A stretch of 64,000 nucleotides of DNA from JAJDUF01 sp965238265 (GTDB lineage Bacteria > Chloroflexota > UBA11872 > UBA12225 > JAJDUF01): contig OZ250185.1 of assembly GCA_965238265.1 (NCBI GenBank), positions 2,232,001-2,296,000 on the forward strand. Reading direction: 5' to 3'. Positions 33,921-42,467 of this stretch are shown here, one piece after another; the stretch's first letter is position 1; each line of letters begins with the position of its first letter. Both the position numbers and the translations under genes were made by a program. Below the pieces are notes generated by a model, which saw nothing but the letters and a program-made list of their open reading frames with translations, did not search any database and was not told the origin of the DNA.

Positions 33921-35286
33921 CCCCAGCGTCACCAAGCGTGCCAGCTTTGCCGGCGGCGACCGGTTCGGCCACCGGGCCGTTGGCCGCAGCGGCCGGCTCC
34001 CGCTCTTCCTGCGCCTGGATTTCTGACGTGCTTGGTTTGCACAATCCGCTTCCTGCGGAGCCTAAGGTGGTGCAAACCGAGCCGTCATCCTGGCGCTGCT
34101 CGGTTTCTTCCTCAGTGCCTGGGCGGAGGTGTCCCACTGCGGCCTCAATCTCCGGAATGCTCACCTCCAGCGCCTGGACGACATCGAAGTCGAGGCCCTG
34201 CCCTGCCTCCTCCTTGATGATAGCGAGCGCTCGCTCGATAGAGAAGGACGGCTTGTAGTAGCGCTTCATGCGTAAGGCGTCGTACACGTCGGCCACGGCC
34301 AAAATGCGGCCACCCAGCGTCAGGTCCGCATCGTGGAGGCCGTCGGGGTAGCCCTTCCCATCCAGTCGCTCATGGTGCTGCCCGGCAATCATCGGAATGT
34401 CCTCAAAACCGCGCAGAAACTTGATGTTGGTCAGGATGTCGCGCGTGAAGCGCGGATGCGTCTTCAGTAGCTCCCACTCCTCTTCCGTGGGCCGACCGGC
34501 CTTGGTGAGCACGGCATCGGGGACGCCAATTTTGCCGTAGTCGTGCAGCAGCCCAGCCAAGCGGATGCGTTCGACATCATCGCCTTCCAAGCCCAGCTTC
34601 CTCGCTAGGATTTCTGACGAAGCGGCAACGCGCTGTGAATGTCCGCTCGTTTCCCGGTCGCGCGCGTCCACGGTACTGGCGAGTGCGGTGACTAAGCTCA
34701 CGAAGGAGTCGCGCTGTGCCTCGTACAACTGGGCATTCTCCAGGGCAATCGCCGCCGAGGCCGCAATGGCCTTGAGATAGGTCAAGTCTTGGTAATCGAA
34801 CGCCGCACCACTATTTTTGTTGATGACCTGGAACACCCCCAACCGGTCACCCTGGCTGTTATCCATGGGCATGAGCAGCATGGACCGAGTGCGGTAGCCG
34901 GTTTTCTGGTCCCACGTCTTGTCGAACCGGGCATCCTGGTAGCAATCCGGGATCAGCAGGGTGACACCGGTGTTCGCGACGTGACCCGCCAAGCCGGTGC
35001 CGAGCGGCAAGCGGATTTCCTGAATCTCCAGCTTGGATACGGCGCGTGTCCATAGCTCTTGGCGTTCGGGGTCTACGAGATAGATCGTGGCCCGGTCGGC
35101 AGCCAAAGCCTCGGTGGTTTTCGTCGCAATCAGCGGCAGCAGCACGTCCAACTGCACTTCGGCAGCGAGCAGGCGGGTGATGTCTAGCGCCCGCTCCAGC
35201 CGTTCTTGCCGGCTGTGCAAGTCCTCGACCTCGGCCGCGAGCCGGTCCCGACTGGGCAGCCCTTTCGCGTCGGTGCTCTGTGTCAT
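33898..35286 (-). CDS. GAF domain HD-GYP phosphodiesterase
   Basis: 462 residues. An N-terminal helix (LAAEVEDLHSRQERLERALDITRLL) leads into a GAF sensor domain (about 30-190: TIYLVDPERQELWTRAVSKLEIQEIRLPLGTGLAGHVANTG). Then comes an HD-GYP domain with LLHDYGKIGVPD and HHERLDGKGYPDGL, expected to hydrolyse cyclic di-GMP. The last 62 residues (from about 401) are not part of the fold. They start with a translated family E hairpin (VCTTLGSAGSGLCKP) and end inside another E copy that supplies the stop codon. Cytoplasmic, with no membrane segment. Confidence 0.88.
   Translation of the reverse strand: MTQSTDAKGLPSRDRLAAEVEDLHSRQERLERALDITRLLAAEVQLDVLLPLIATKTTEALAADRATIYLVDPERQELWTRAVSKLEIQEIRLPLGTGLAGHVANTGVTLLIPDCYQDARFDKTWDQKTGYRTRSMLLMPMDNSQGDRLGVFQVINKNSGAAFDYQDLTYLKAIAASAAIALENAQLYEAQRDSFVSLVTALASTVDARDRETSGHSQRVAASSEILARKLGLEGDDVERIRLAGLLHDYGKIGVPDAVLTKAGRPTEEEWELLKTHPRFTRDILTNIKFLRGFEDIPMIAGQHHERLDGKGYPDGLHDADLTLGGRILAVADVYDALRMKRYYKPSFSIERALAIIKEEAGQGLDFDVVQALEVSIPEIEAAVGHLRPGTEEETEQRQDDGSVCTTLGSAGSGLCKPSTSEIQAQEEREPAAAANGPVAEPVAAGKAGTLGDAGAARSDES
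34034..34078. repeat. family E hairpin inside the HD-GYP coding region
   Basis: GGTTTGCACAATCCGC..GGTGGTGCAAACC, nine-base complementary ends around a CTTCCTGCGGAG hairpin. Read in frame on the minus strand as part of the C-terminal tail. Confidence 0.65.
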
Positions 35287-35599
35287 CCCAAGCAGGCCCT
35301 ACCTACACCAAGAGCAGAGAGCGCTGTGGATTCCGGGCAACGCAGGTCCAGCAGCCGCGGCGGCTCCGGCAGAAACCGCCAGCGGTGACCCCTGCACAGT
35401 GTATCGCACCTGTCTATCGCGCGGATGCGCCTGGTCTTAGCCCCAGGCGCCGCCTCCTAGCGCACGAGTGACAGCACACCAGGCATAATGACGCCACCTC
35501 CGACCCTATGTTATGGTCCTCTCATCCGGTATCACCCGCATCCCTCCCCGTCTTGTGCAGCGCTGAAGTGTCCGATCTAAGCAGTGAAGGTGGACAACT
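35287..35599. other. 313-bp divergent intergenic region
   Basis: Lies between the HD-GYP (minus) and GNAT (plus) genes, so it must hold both promoters, but I could not assign hexamers with confidence. A hairpin GCGCCTGG..CCAGGCGC is at 35427-35450. Confidence 0.35.
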
Positions 35600-36214
35600 G
35601 TGGCCGTACCACACTTCATCCCCATTCAGACTGTGCGGCGGCCGGCACAGCCTCCTACACCCAACGCGCCGCCCGGCCTGGCGCCGGAGCACAACGGCGC
35701 CGTGGTGGATATGTTGCCGGAGGCGGCCGCGCTCATCGTGCGGCGTGCTCGGCTCGGCGACGTGCCGGAGATCAAGGCCCTGATTGATTTCTACGCGGCG
35801 CAGAACCGGATGCTCTTCCGCGCTCAGGCGGAGCTGTACGAGACGATCCGCGAATACCATGTGGCCGTCTACGAGGAGGCCGCCGGCGTTGCAAGGGTCG
35901 TGGGGGCCAGCGGACTGCACGTCACGTGGGAAGACTTGGCCGAGGTCAGAGGTCTGGCGGTGGCGCCGGCCGCAGCCGGGCGCGGCGTCGGCACCAAGCT
36001 GGTCCGCGCCTGTCTGGCCGAGGCCACCGAGCTGGGATTGCGTCAGGTCTACACGCTCACACTCGTCCCCGAATTCTTCGAACGTCTCGGCTTCGAGCGT
36101 GCCGAGCGTGACTCGTTGCACATCAAGGTGTGGTACGAGTGCTACAAGTGCCCGAAGTTCGCCAACTGCGACGAGATCGCGATGATCCGCCCGGTGGGGC
36201 CAGGCCGGCCGTAG
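35600..36214 (+). CDS. GNAT acetyltransferase, N-acetylglutamate synthase-like
   Basis: 204 residues from GTG 35600. After about 45 variable residues the GNAT fold starts at LIVRRARLGDVPEIKALIDFYA; the acetyl-CoA loop is GLAVAPAAAGRGVGTKLVRAC. The C-terminal YECYKCPKFANCDEIAM, with three cysteines, is the signature of ArgA-like N-acetyltransferases of arginine biosynthesis in bacteria lacking the classical kinase-fused ArgA. No arg genes are adjacent, so the assignment to arginine synthesis rests on the motif alone. Confidence 0.8.
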   Translation: MAVPHFIPIQTVRRPAQPPTPNAPPGLAPEHNGAVVDMLPEAAALIVRRARLGDVPEIKALIDFYAAQNRMLFRAQAELYETIREYHVAVYEEAAGVARVVGASGLHVTWEDLAEVRGLAVAPAAAGRGVGTKLVRACLAEATELGLRQVYTLTLVPEFFERLGFERAERDSLHIKVWYECYKCPKFANCDEIAMIRPVGPGRP

Positions 36215-36277
36215 CGCAAGCCACGGGGAAGGGAAGCCGCTCCTCACCCCCGTCATTGGCACGAAAATAACACCCAT

Positions 36278-36407
36278 CCGTCATTGCGGCTTCCGCCGCA
36301 ATCCAGGTCCCCGGCCTGGCCCCCTCCCTCACCCTCCCCCGTTGCGACAGGGGAGAGAACGCGCCGTCCCCCCGCCGCAGCGGGGGGACCGTAGGGGGCC
36401 TCACCCC
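36278..36407. repeat. family A, B-like and C hairpins after the GNAT gene
   Basis: Family A variant CCGTCATTGCGGCTTCCGCCGCAATCCAGG (36278-36307), then CCCTCACCCTCCCCCGTTGCGACAGGGG, then family C CCGTCCCCCCGCCGCAGCGGGGGGACCGTAGGGGG (36365-36399). The last one ends shortly before the stop codon of the convergent SDR gene. Confidence 0.7.
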
Positions 36408-36415
36408 GCCCACCA

Positions 36416-37171
36416 CTACGCTGCGGTCCAGCCGCCATCCACATAGAGCACTTGGCCGGTGATGAACGCGCTCGCCTCCGAGGCCAGGAAGACGGCCATG
36501 CCGACGAGGTCCTCCGGTCTTCCCGGTCGCCCTAGAGGTGTCCGGCTGATGACCCACTCCGTAAACGCCGGGTCCTCGAACAGCGGTGCCGTGAGCGGCG
36601 TCTCGATCCAGCCGGGTGCGATAGCGTTGACCCGAATAGCATGCTGCCCCCACTCCACCGCGAGCGCCATCGTCAACTGACCGACAGCGCCCTTCGTCGC
36701 ACCGTACACGGCCCGCTGCGGCATACCTTGACGGGTGGTCAGTGAGGCGATGTTGATGATCGAGCCGCCCCGTCCGGCCGCGATCATCGCGCGACCGGCC
36801 GCCTGGCAGGCGACCAGTGTGCCGCGCAGGTTGACGTTGACGATCTGCTCGAAGTGCGCGGGCGGCACATCCACCGTTGGCTCGCGGATATTCATGCCGG
36901 CGACGTTCGCCACAATGTCGAGCCGACCAAGCTCCTGCACGGCCCGGTCTACCAGCCCTTGGACGGCTACCAAGTCGGCGACATCCGTCGGCACAGCGAG
37001 CGCCCGCCGGCCTTGCGCCTCGACGCTTGCAGCAACATCTGCGAGTGCGTGAGCCGTGCGGCTGGCCAGCACTACGTCCGCGCCCGCCGCGGCGAAGCCC
37101 AACGCCAGCGCCTTACCGATGCCCCGACTAGCGCCGGTCACGAGCGCAACTTTGCCATCCAGCTCGAACAT
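36416..37171 (-). CDS. SDR family oxidoreductase
   Basis: 251 residues, classical short-chain dehydrogenase. Cofactor motif TGASRGIG at 13-20, NVAGMN in the middle, catalytic Ser in IINIASLTTRQG, YGATKGA carrying Tyr and Lys, and the C-terminal SEASAFITGQVLYVDGGWTAA. The Arg-containing ASRTAH after beta-2 suggests NADP preference. Related to gluconate 5-dehydrogenase or 3-oxoacyl-ACP reductase-like catabolic SDRs; substrate undetermined. Confidence 0.88.
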   Translation of the reverse strand: MFELDGKVALVTGASRGIGKALALGFAAAGADVVLASRTAHALADVAASVEAQGRRALAVPTDVADLVAVQGLVDRAVQELGRLDIVANVAGMNIREPTVDVPPAHFEQIVNVNLRGTLVACQAAGRAMIAAGRGGSIINIASLTTRQGMPQRAVYGATKGAVGQLTMALAVEWGQHAIRVNAIAPGWIETPLTAPLFEDPAFTEWVISRTPLGRPGRPEDLVGMAVFLASEASAFITGQVLYVDGGWTAA

Positions 37172-37186
37172 CCCCGTTCTCCTGAC

Positions 37187-37238
37187 GCGCCAGCTTGCAC
37201 CACAGCGTATGGAGACAGCGGATTGTGCAAGCTGGCGC
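37187..37238. repeat. family E palindrome with perfect 14-bp arms
   Basis: GCGCCAGCTTGCAC at the left and GTGCAAGCTGGCGC at the right, separated by CACAGCGTATGGAGACAGCGGATT-type sequence shared with the other E copies. It lies 16 bases upstream of the SDR start codon in the divergent SDR/hicB gap. It could act as a terminator-like or regulatory structure, or be a mobile repeat only. Confidence 0.7.
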
Positions 37239-37406
37239 CGTCACCTGCCACATCTGTCCGGCGACAGTCTGGCAGTATACCCCGGCTGTGTTCCTAGCCC
37301 TCCTGGCTGCCAGATACGCGATGGTACGCGAGGGTAGTCGTGTTGCTACAATGCCTGGGCGCCCAACACAGTACCCTTGGACAGTGAACGAGGAGCAACT
37401 GCTGCG

Positions 37407-37751
37407 ATGGCTACGCCGCAAGACGGACCGTTCGTCATCCTCACCTTGGAGTTCCGCAAAGACGATGGGTATTGGTTAGGACGGTGCCGCGAGCTAGGCA
37501 CGGCGACGGATGGTCGGTCTCTGGAGCGGGTGAGCCAAGAACTCATCGAGTTAGTCGCCTTGCATCTGGCCGGCTTGGCAGACACTGGCGAGCAGGAACG
37601 GGTGCTGGCAGACCGTGGCGTGACCGTGTATAGCGACATTCTGCCGGCGATGCTGAACACGCAGGTGCCGGTCAAGGAAGACGGCAGTGTCTTGGTCCAG
37701 CTGTGGCCAGTACCTCTTGATGCCCCGCGGCGGACGTTAGCGGCGGCGTAA
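37407..37751 (+). CDS. hicB: HicB family antitoxin
   Basis: 114 residues from ATG 37407, behind GAGGAG. A TTG ten codons earlier is in frame but has no ribosome site. FVILTLEFRKDDGYWLGRCRELGTATDGRSLERVSQELIELVALHL is the partial RNase-H-like HicB fold. The C-terminal part lacks an obvious helix-turn-helix. It is followed after six bases by hicA. The order antitoxin then toxin is one of two known for HicAB. Confidence 0.8.
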   Translation: MATPQDGPFVILTLEFRKDDGYWLGRCRELGTATDGRSLERVSQELIELVALHLAGLADTGEQERVLADRGVTVYSDILPAMLNTQVPVKEDGSVLVQLWPVPLDAPRRTLAAA

Positions 37752-37757
37752 GGCGCA

Positions 37758-38018
37758 ATGACCAGCGCCCTACCGGCGATCACTGGCAGACAACTCATCC
37801 GCCTCTTCCGCTTGGCCGGCTGGGAGCAAGTGCGGCAATCGCGCCACGGTCGGCTCTTCGCAAAGCGGTTCCCTGATGGCACAGTCCGCCATACGGTGAT
37901 TCCCGACAAGCGACGCCCCCTCCGACCAGGCACACTGGCTGACATTCTTGGTCCGAGGCAGAGTGGCCTCGGTCGGGCAGGACTAGCTGACCTCATCGAA
38001 CGCTATGGCCGGCGATAG
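37758..38018 (+). CDS. hicA: HicA family mRNA interferase toxin
   Basis: 86 residues. ITGRQLIRLFRLAGWEQVRQSRHGRLFAKRFPDGTVRHTVIPDKRRPLRPGTLADIL has the double-stranded-RNA-binding-like HicA fold. The catalytic His is probably in SRHGRLF (HicA normally GSH), then the V-IP-x-K strand and the RPGTL helix. Intact frame, unlike the second HicA-like gene at 58118. Start ATG 37758 is translationally close to hicB. Confidence 0.8.
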   Translation: MTSALPAITGRQLIRLFRLAGWEQVRQSRHGRLFAKRFPDGTVRHTVIPDKRRPLRPGTLADILGPRQSGLGRAGLADLIERYGRR

Positions 38019-38045
38019 CTGCCGCGTAGGTTGGCAGGAGGTGCA

Positions 38046-39503
38046 ATGATGACTGCCCGATACGAGGACCCGGGCTGGTGCGAGCAACATCGCCTACGCC
38101 TTGATTACAGCTATGTCATGGAGGACACTATTGGCACGCCCGCAGGCGTGAGCCGGCGCGAGCTTGCCGACGCAGCCACACGGATGGCGACCATTGACGC
38201 GCGGGTGCGCGCCGAGCACCAGGCCGGAATCCTCGGCTTCATGGACCTCCCCACAGCCATGACGGCCGACGTGCCGCGCCTCGTCGAGACGGCGAATCGT
38301 CTGGCGGCCGCCGGCGACGCGCACGTGGTCCTGGGGATCGGCGGCTCGTATTTGGGCGCACGCGCGCTCTTCGAGGCGCTGGCGCATCCCTACCATAACG
38401 AGCTGCCGCGCACGGAGCGCCAGGGTCGTCCACGCCTCTACTTCGCCGGTAACGGGATGGACACCGATGCGCTGCAGGGCCTGCTCGACCGCCTGCCGGC
38501 CCGGCCAGGCGCCGATCCGCTCGGTCGCTTTACGCTCAACGTCATCTCCAAATCAGGAGAAACGCTGGAAACGGCGCTCGCGTTTCGGCTCCTGCGGCGG
38601 CGGGCAGAGCGGGTCTGGGGCGCTGACGCACGGCAGGCTATCGTCGCAACGACGGATGCCGCCCGTGGGCGGCTGCGCGACTTGGCGACGGCTGCCGGCT
38701 ATGCGTCCTTCGAGATACCTGACAACGTTGGGGGGCGCTACTCGGTACTGACTGCTGTGGGTCTGCTCCCAGCGGCCATTGTGGGCATTGACATCGCCGA
38801 GCTTTTGGCCGGAGCGCGCTATATGGCCGGTCTGTGCGCGGCGAGCGATCCCTACCTCAATCCAGCCTACCTCCTTGCCATCCTCCATACGCTCATGTAC
38901 CGGCAGAAGGGGCGCACGATCTCGGTATTCGCCGCGTGGAGTCCCCGTCTGGAGGCCGTGGGGCTGTGGTACGACCAGCTCTTGGCCGAGAGCCTGGGGA
39001 AGGATGGCCGCGGCCCGACGCCGCTCACGGTCGTGAATTCGCGGGAGCTACACTCGCGTGGGCAGCAGCACCAGGAGGGCGCCCACGACAAGCTCATTAC
39101 CAATGTGGTCGTAGCCGAGCCGAGCCAGGAACAAGTAGTGCTCCCGGAGGTGCCCGGTGATGCGGACAGCCTGAACTACCTGGCTGGTCGGACGTTGCAC
39201 GCTGGTCAGCAGGCGGCCATCGAGGCGACCGCGTTTGCCTATCGCCGCGCCGGCCGCCCAACGCTCGACATTACGCTGCCCGCAGTGCGCCCGTTCACGG
39301 TGGGCCAGCTGATCTATCTCCTGGAGCTGACTACCGTGGTCGAGGGCTGGCTGCTCGGTGTCAATCCGCTCGACCAGCCGGGTGTGGAGGCCTACAAGAA
39401 CTTCATGTTCGGCTTGCTCGAACGACCGGATGCCCCACAGTTCGCCCGCTACCGCGCGGCGCTCACCGCCGCCGGCCCTCGGCCGGGCGAATTCCGGTGG
39501 TGA
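38046..39503 (+). CDS. pgi: glucose-6-phosphate isomerase
   Basis: Interconverts glucose 6-phosphate and fructose 6-phosphate. 485 residues from ATG 38046 (GGCAGGAGG upstream; an in-frame start five codons earlier overlaps it). VVLGIGGSYLGARALFEAL and NVISKSGETLETALAFRLL are the sugar-phosphate-binding SIS signatures. NVGGRYSVLTAVGLLPAAIVG, the catalytic Glu region LWYDQLLAESLGKDGRG, HSRGQQHQEG and the C-terminal NPLDQPGVEAYKNFMFGLL all match the bacterial (Bacillus-like) Pgi. Confidence 0.96.
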   Translation: MMTARYEDPGWCEQHRLRLDYSYVMEDTIGTPAGVSRRELADAATRMATIDARVRAEHQAGILGFMDLPTAMTADVPRLVETANRLAAAGDAHVVLGIGGSYLGARALFEALAHPYHNELPRTERQGRPRLYFAGNGMDTDALQGLLDRLPARPGADPLGRFTLNVISKSGETLETALAFRLLRRRAERVWGADARQAIVATTDAARGRLRDLATAAGYASFEIPDNVGGRYSVLTAVGLLPAAIVGIDIAELLAGARYMAGLCAASDPYLNPAYLLAILHTLMYRQKGRTISVFAAWSPRLEAVGLWYDQLLAESLGKDGRGPTPLTVVNSRELHSRGQQHQEGAHDKLITNVVVAEPSQEQVVLPEVPGDADSLNYLAGRTLHAGQQAAIEATAFAYRRAGRPTLDITLPAVRPFTVGQLIYLLELTTVVEGWLLGVNPLDQPGVEAYKNFMFGLLERPDAPQFARYRAALTAAGPRPGEFRW

Positions 39504-39544
39504 TCCTCCTCGACCTCACCCCCTGGCCCCCTCTCCACGTGTGG

Positions 39545-40025
39545 CTGAACTCCGAACATTTCCTAAAAGCACATGCGGTGCCCCTCAGTTGGCAGGTGTA
39601 TCCGGCCGCCGGTCTGCCGGCCTCGATCTCCTGGCACGACCTGTTTGCGTAGTTGCTGGCCGAGACCGCGGCAGGGCTGCCCCCGGGCCGCCGGGGGCTG
39701 GTGGTGCTGGATCGGGGGGCGTCAGCCCGCAGCTCTGGGCTGCCGTCCGGCGCCACGGGTGGCAGCCCGTGCTGCGGGCGCAGCGCCCGGCCTGGTGGCG
39801 CTGGTCGGCGCGGTCTTCAAGAAAGGGGGCGGGCGGGCAGCCACGGTCACCGCCGTGCGACGCGACGGGCTGGTCGCAGCCTGGCTGCTGCGCTCGGACT
39901 TGCCGCCCGGCCCACAGCGGGCCTTGGAGTATGCGGTGCGGATGCATAGCGAACAGAGCTTCCGCGCCGACAAGAGTCACGGCCGGCCGTGGGCGCAGAG
40001 GCGGATCACAAACCTGGCACGGGCG
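39545..40025 (+). pseudogene. degenerate DDE transposase remnant (IS4-like)
   Basis: A broken reading frame with recognisable transposase pieces: FLKAHAVPLSWQVYPAAG, an in-frame TAG after ASISWHDLFA, then GRRGLVVLDRG with a catalytic Asp, and after a frame change RDGLVAAWLLRSDLPPGPQR and EYAVRMHSEQSFRADKSHG with the catalytic Glu. The N-terminus and the C-terminal end are missing. It abuts, and probably truncated, an IS30-type fragment on the other strand. Confidence 0.65.
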
Positions 40026-40234
40026 CCCCGCCAGCGGCGGGCCCGGGCCTGCTGATCGGCATACGTGGGCCGGTAGCCCTGCTGTCGTGACGTATTGCGC
40101 TTCAGCTCCCGAGCCACCGTTGATGGCGCGCGGTCCAGACTTGCAGCGATCTGCCGGATCGAGTGCCCCGCGGCGTATAATCGGGCCAGTTCACACCGTT
40201 CTTCAAGGTCCAGTTTCGTGTAGTGGTGTCCCAT
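39977..40234 (-). pseudogene. truncated IS30-family transposase (N-terminal HTH part)
   Basis: MGHHYTKLDLEERCELARLYAAGHSIRQIAASLDRAPSTVARELKRN is the IS30 N-terminal helix-turn-helix, and GYRPTYADQQARARRWRGAR follows. After that the sequence is antisense to the neighbouring transposase remnant, so about three quarters of the gene, including the DDE core, is absent. ATG at 40234. Confidence 0.75.
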
Positions 40235-40356
40235 GGCAACACCTTCTCTGGCGTTGCACTCCGTTTGTGAATCTAGGGTCGCCGGAATGACGGAATGAGG
40301 CCGGCCTGACGCAGTGGGGTTGGTAGAACCGCCGGCTCCGGCGCGGTAACGACGTG

Positions 40357-42288
40357 CTAGGTCAGAGAGAGGTACCAGTCGGGATCGGTCAGTGCCTCCG
40401 CGACCACCCCGCCCTCGGCGTCACGGGGCCGTGGCAATCCGGTCACGTAGGCCAAGGTCGGTGCTACATCCACTTGGCGCACTTGCTGCTGTAAGTGGAC
40501 GCCTTCTTTGATCCCGGCGCCGGCCATCACGAAGCACGTATGCTGCGACCCCCAACCGAGGCGCGCGCTCGGCAGCTGGGGGCCGTGAGCGCCGGTGAAC
40601 TCCGGTAGCGTCGCGTACACGACATCGCCCACAAGCTCGCCCCACAGGTTGGCCACCTCGGCATCCTCGCGCCGCAACGCGAAGACGAACGGGCAGTAGC
40701 CGGACCCTGGCTCGCGATAGCCATTGAGCGCATGAATGATGTCGCGACGTACTTGCTCATAGTCCGCCGGCTCCACGATACCGGTCGGCTCTCGGCCCTT
40801 CAGATTGACATAAATGTTCACATTGCCGACCGGCGCCGCCCTGGTGCGCGTCCAGTCAACGACCCGTCCGCCATGACCATCGTCCGTATAGACCAGGAAG
40901 CTGGCCTGCTCCAGCACGTCGGCCACCTCGACCATGGGATAGCTGGTTGGTGTGCCACCGTGATCCGCGACAATGCAGATGACGGTGCGGTCGTCGAGCA
41001 GCGCGTCGCAGAGCCGCCCGATCCAGCGGTCACAGGCAGCGTAGGAGCGGGCCATCCCCTGAAAGCACTGCTCGACCCGCTCCGCCGGCTGGCCACTGAC
41101 AGCATCGGCGTCGGCCATGAAGAAGTGGTTGGCATAGTCGGGTACGTGCGTCTGGGTAAAGAGGCCCCCCCAATCGGGTCGCGTCGAGCAGAGGTGAATA
41201 GCCGTATCGGCGAGTTTCCCGAGATGGTGCTCGACCAGCTCGAAGTAGGTATCGTCGTCAATCACACCGAGGGCATCACGACCGGGGTTCTGGAGAAACG
41301 GTCCCACGTGCTCCAGCAGCTCTGCCGCTACGGCGTTCGGATAGGTGAAACCGTCCAGCGGCCAGATTTGCGGCACAAACAGCTCAAACCGCTCGGCGTC
41401 CGGCGTCAGCTCGACACACTTCATCCGCACGTGGCCGGCGATGTCGCTGCCACCAATGCGAAAGCTATCGCGGGCGTATGCCGTCCAGTCGCCGGCCCGG
41501 AGGTCCTGCTCGAATAGGCGGTCAGCCCCATTGCGGCTGCGGGTAATCCGCACCCGGTCATAGCCGGCCTCGGTCGTGGCGTAGATCAACGCATAGTAGC
41601 TCTTCGGGACCACCGTGCCCGAGCGGCGCATGGAGGCATGGCTGCGGTGCAACGGGCGGATGACCAGCTCCGCTGCCAGTGGCTCACGCGCACTCTCCGG
41701 CAGATTGCTCCACCCGTTCCCGGAGACCCCGTGCAGCGTGATCGGCTCGAAGCGTTGCGTTTCCCGCAAGGCGCTCGGATCAACGGCTGCACTGTCCGTG
41801 GAGGCGGTCGTTTGCACAGCCTCCCGACCAACCGCGAACAGGTGATAGCCCGCGATCTGCGCGTGATTACTAATGCCGGGTCCCGTGCCCTCGACCTGGA
41901 CGCCGCGACTGATCGTCGGCGGCCAGGACATCTCATACTTCACCAGGACCGGCACGCGCCCCCCGCGCTCAACGGTGTTCCACAGGTACTCTGCCTTACA
42001 CAGTCGGGTGTTGATGCCCCACTCGGTCTGATCGAGCGGCTGGCCTAACGCTCGGATATTGAAGTCCATGACCTGATGCGTACCGGGCCAGGCCCCGGTT
42101 GCCAGGGTGGTCCAGCCCGGCGGCGTCAACGTGGGCAAGACCCCCCACATCTCTCGATATGCACCCCGCTCGATCAGCCGGCCAACGTTGGGCATGTAGC
42201 CGGCCTCGATCATGTGCAGCATGCTCTCCATGCCTACGCCATCGAGACCGACCAGGATGAACCGTTCCGCTGGACTTTTGCCGGCCAT
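40357..42288 (-). CDS. alkaline phosphatase superfamily phosphodiesterase/nucleotide pyrophosphatase-like protein
   Basis: 643 residues. Metal-binding Asp is in ILVGLDGVGMESM near the start; the nucleophile is probably the Thr of PTLTPPGWTTLATGAWPG. Later metal ligands are in VICIVADHGGTPTSY and the final His in GWGSQHTCFVMAGAGI. This is the type I phosphodiesterase/nucleotide pyrophosphatase group, which acts on phosphodiesters or phosphonates. No signal peptide is evident, suggesting a cytoplasmic enzyme. The central 250 residues (around TTEAGYDRVRITRSRNGADRLFEQDL) are an inserted domain. Stands alone. Confidence 0.8.
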   Translation of the reverse strand: MAGKSPAERFILVGLDGVGMESMLHMIEAGYMPNVGRLIERGAYREMWGVLPTLTPPGWTTLATGAWPGTHQVMDFNIRALGQPLDQTEWGINTRLCKAEYLWNTVERGGRVPVLVKYEMSWPPTISRGVQVEGTGPGISNHAQIAGYHLFAVGREAVQTTASTDSAAVDPSALRETQRFEPITLHGVSGNGWSNLPESAREPLAAELVIRPLHRSHASMRRSGTVVPKSYYALIYATTEAGYDRVRITRSRNGADRLFEQDLRAGDWTAYARDSFRIGGSDIAGHVRMKCVELTPDAERFELFVPQIWPLDGFTYPNAVAAELLEHVGPFLQNPGRDALGVIDDDTYFELVEHHLGKLADTAIHLCSTRPDWGGLFTQTHVPDYANHFFMADADAVSGQPAERVEQCFQGMARSYAACDRWIGRLCDALLDDRTVICIVADHGGTPTSYPMVEVADVLEQASFLVYTDDGHGGRVVDWTRTRAAPVGNVNIYVNLKGREPTGIVEPADYEQVRRDIIHALNGYREPGSGYCPFVFALRREDAEVANLWGELVGDVVYATLPEFTGAHGPQLPSARLGWGSQHTCFVMAGAGIKEGVHLQQQVRQVDVAPTLAYVTGLPRPRDAEGGVVAEALTDPDWYLSLT

Positions 42289-42467
42289 TGCGAATCCTCC
42301 CCAAGCCGTGTGGATTGCACTGCGCCCCTCGCCAGGGCGGTTGTAGCCCCTAACTATAGACGACGCGCCGGAAGGCGAGCCGTAGCAGCGAGGAACTGAC
42401 TAGAGCCGTGTGCCGACGTAATCGGCGAGAGTGGGACAAGATCCAGAGCAGGCGGCCCGGGACCCCA

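Noticed and set aside
39528..39650. C-terminal extension of pgi
   Set aside because: The pgi stop at 39503 is at the normal family length; the following open codons belong to a transposase remnant in another frame.
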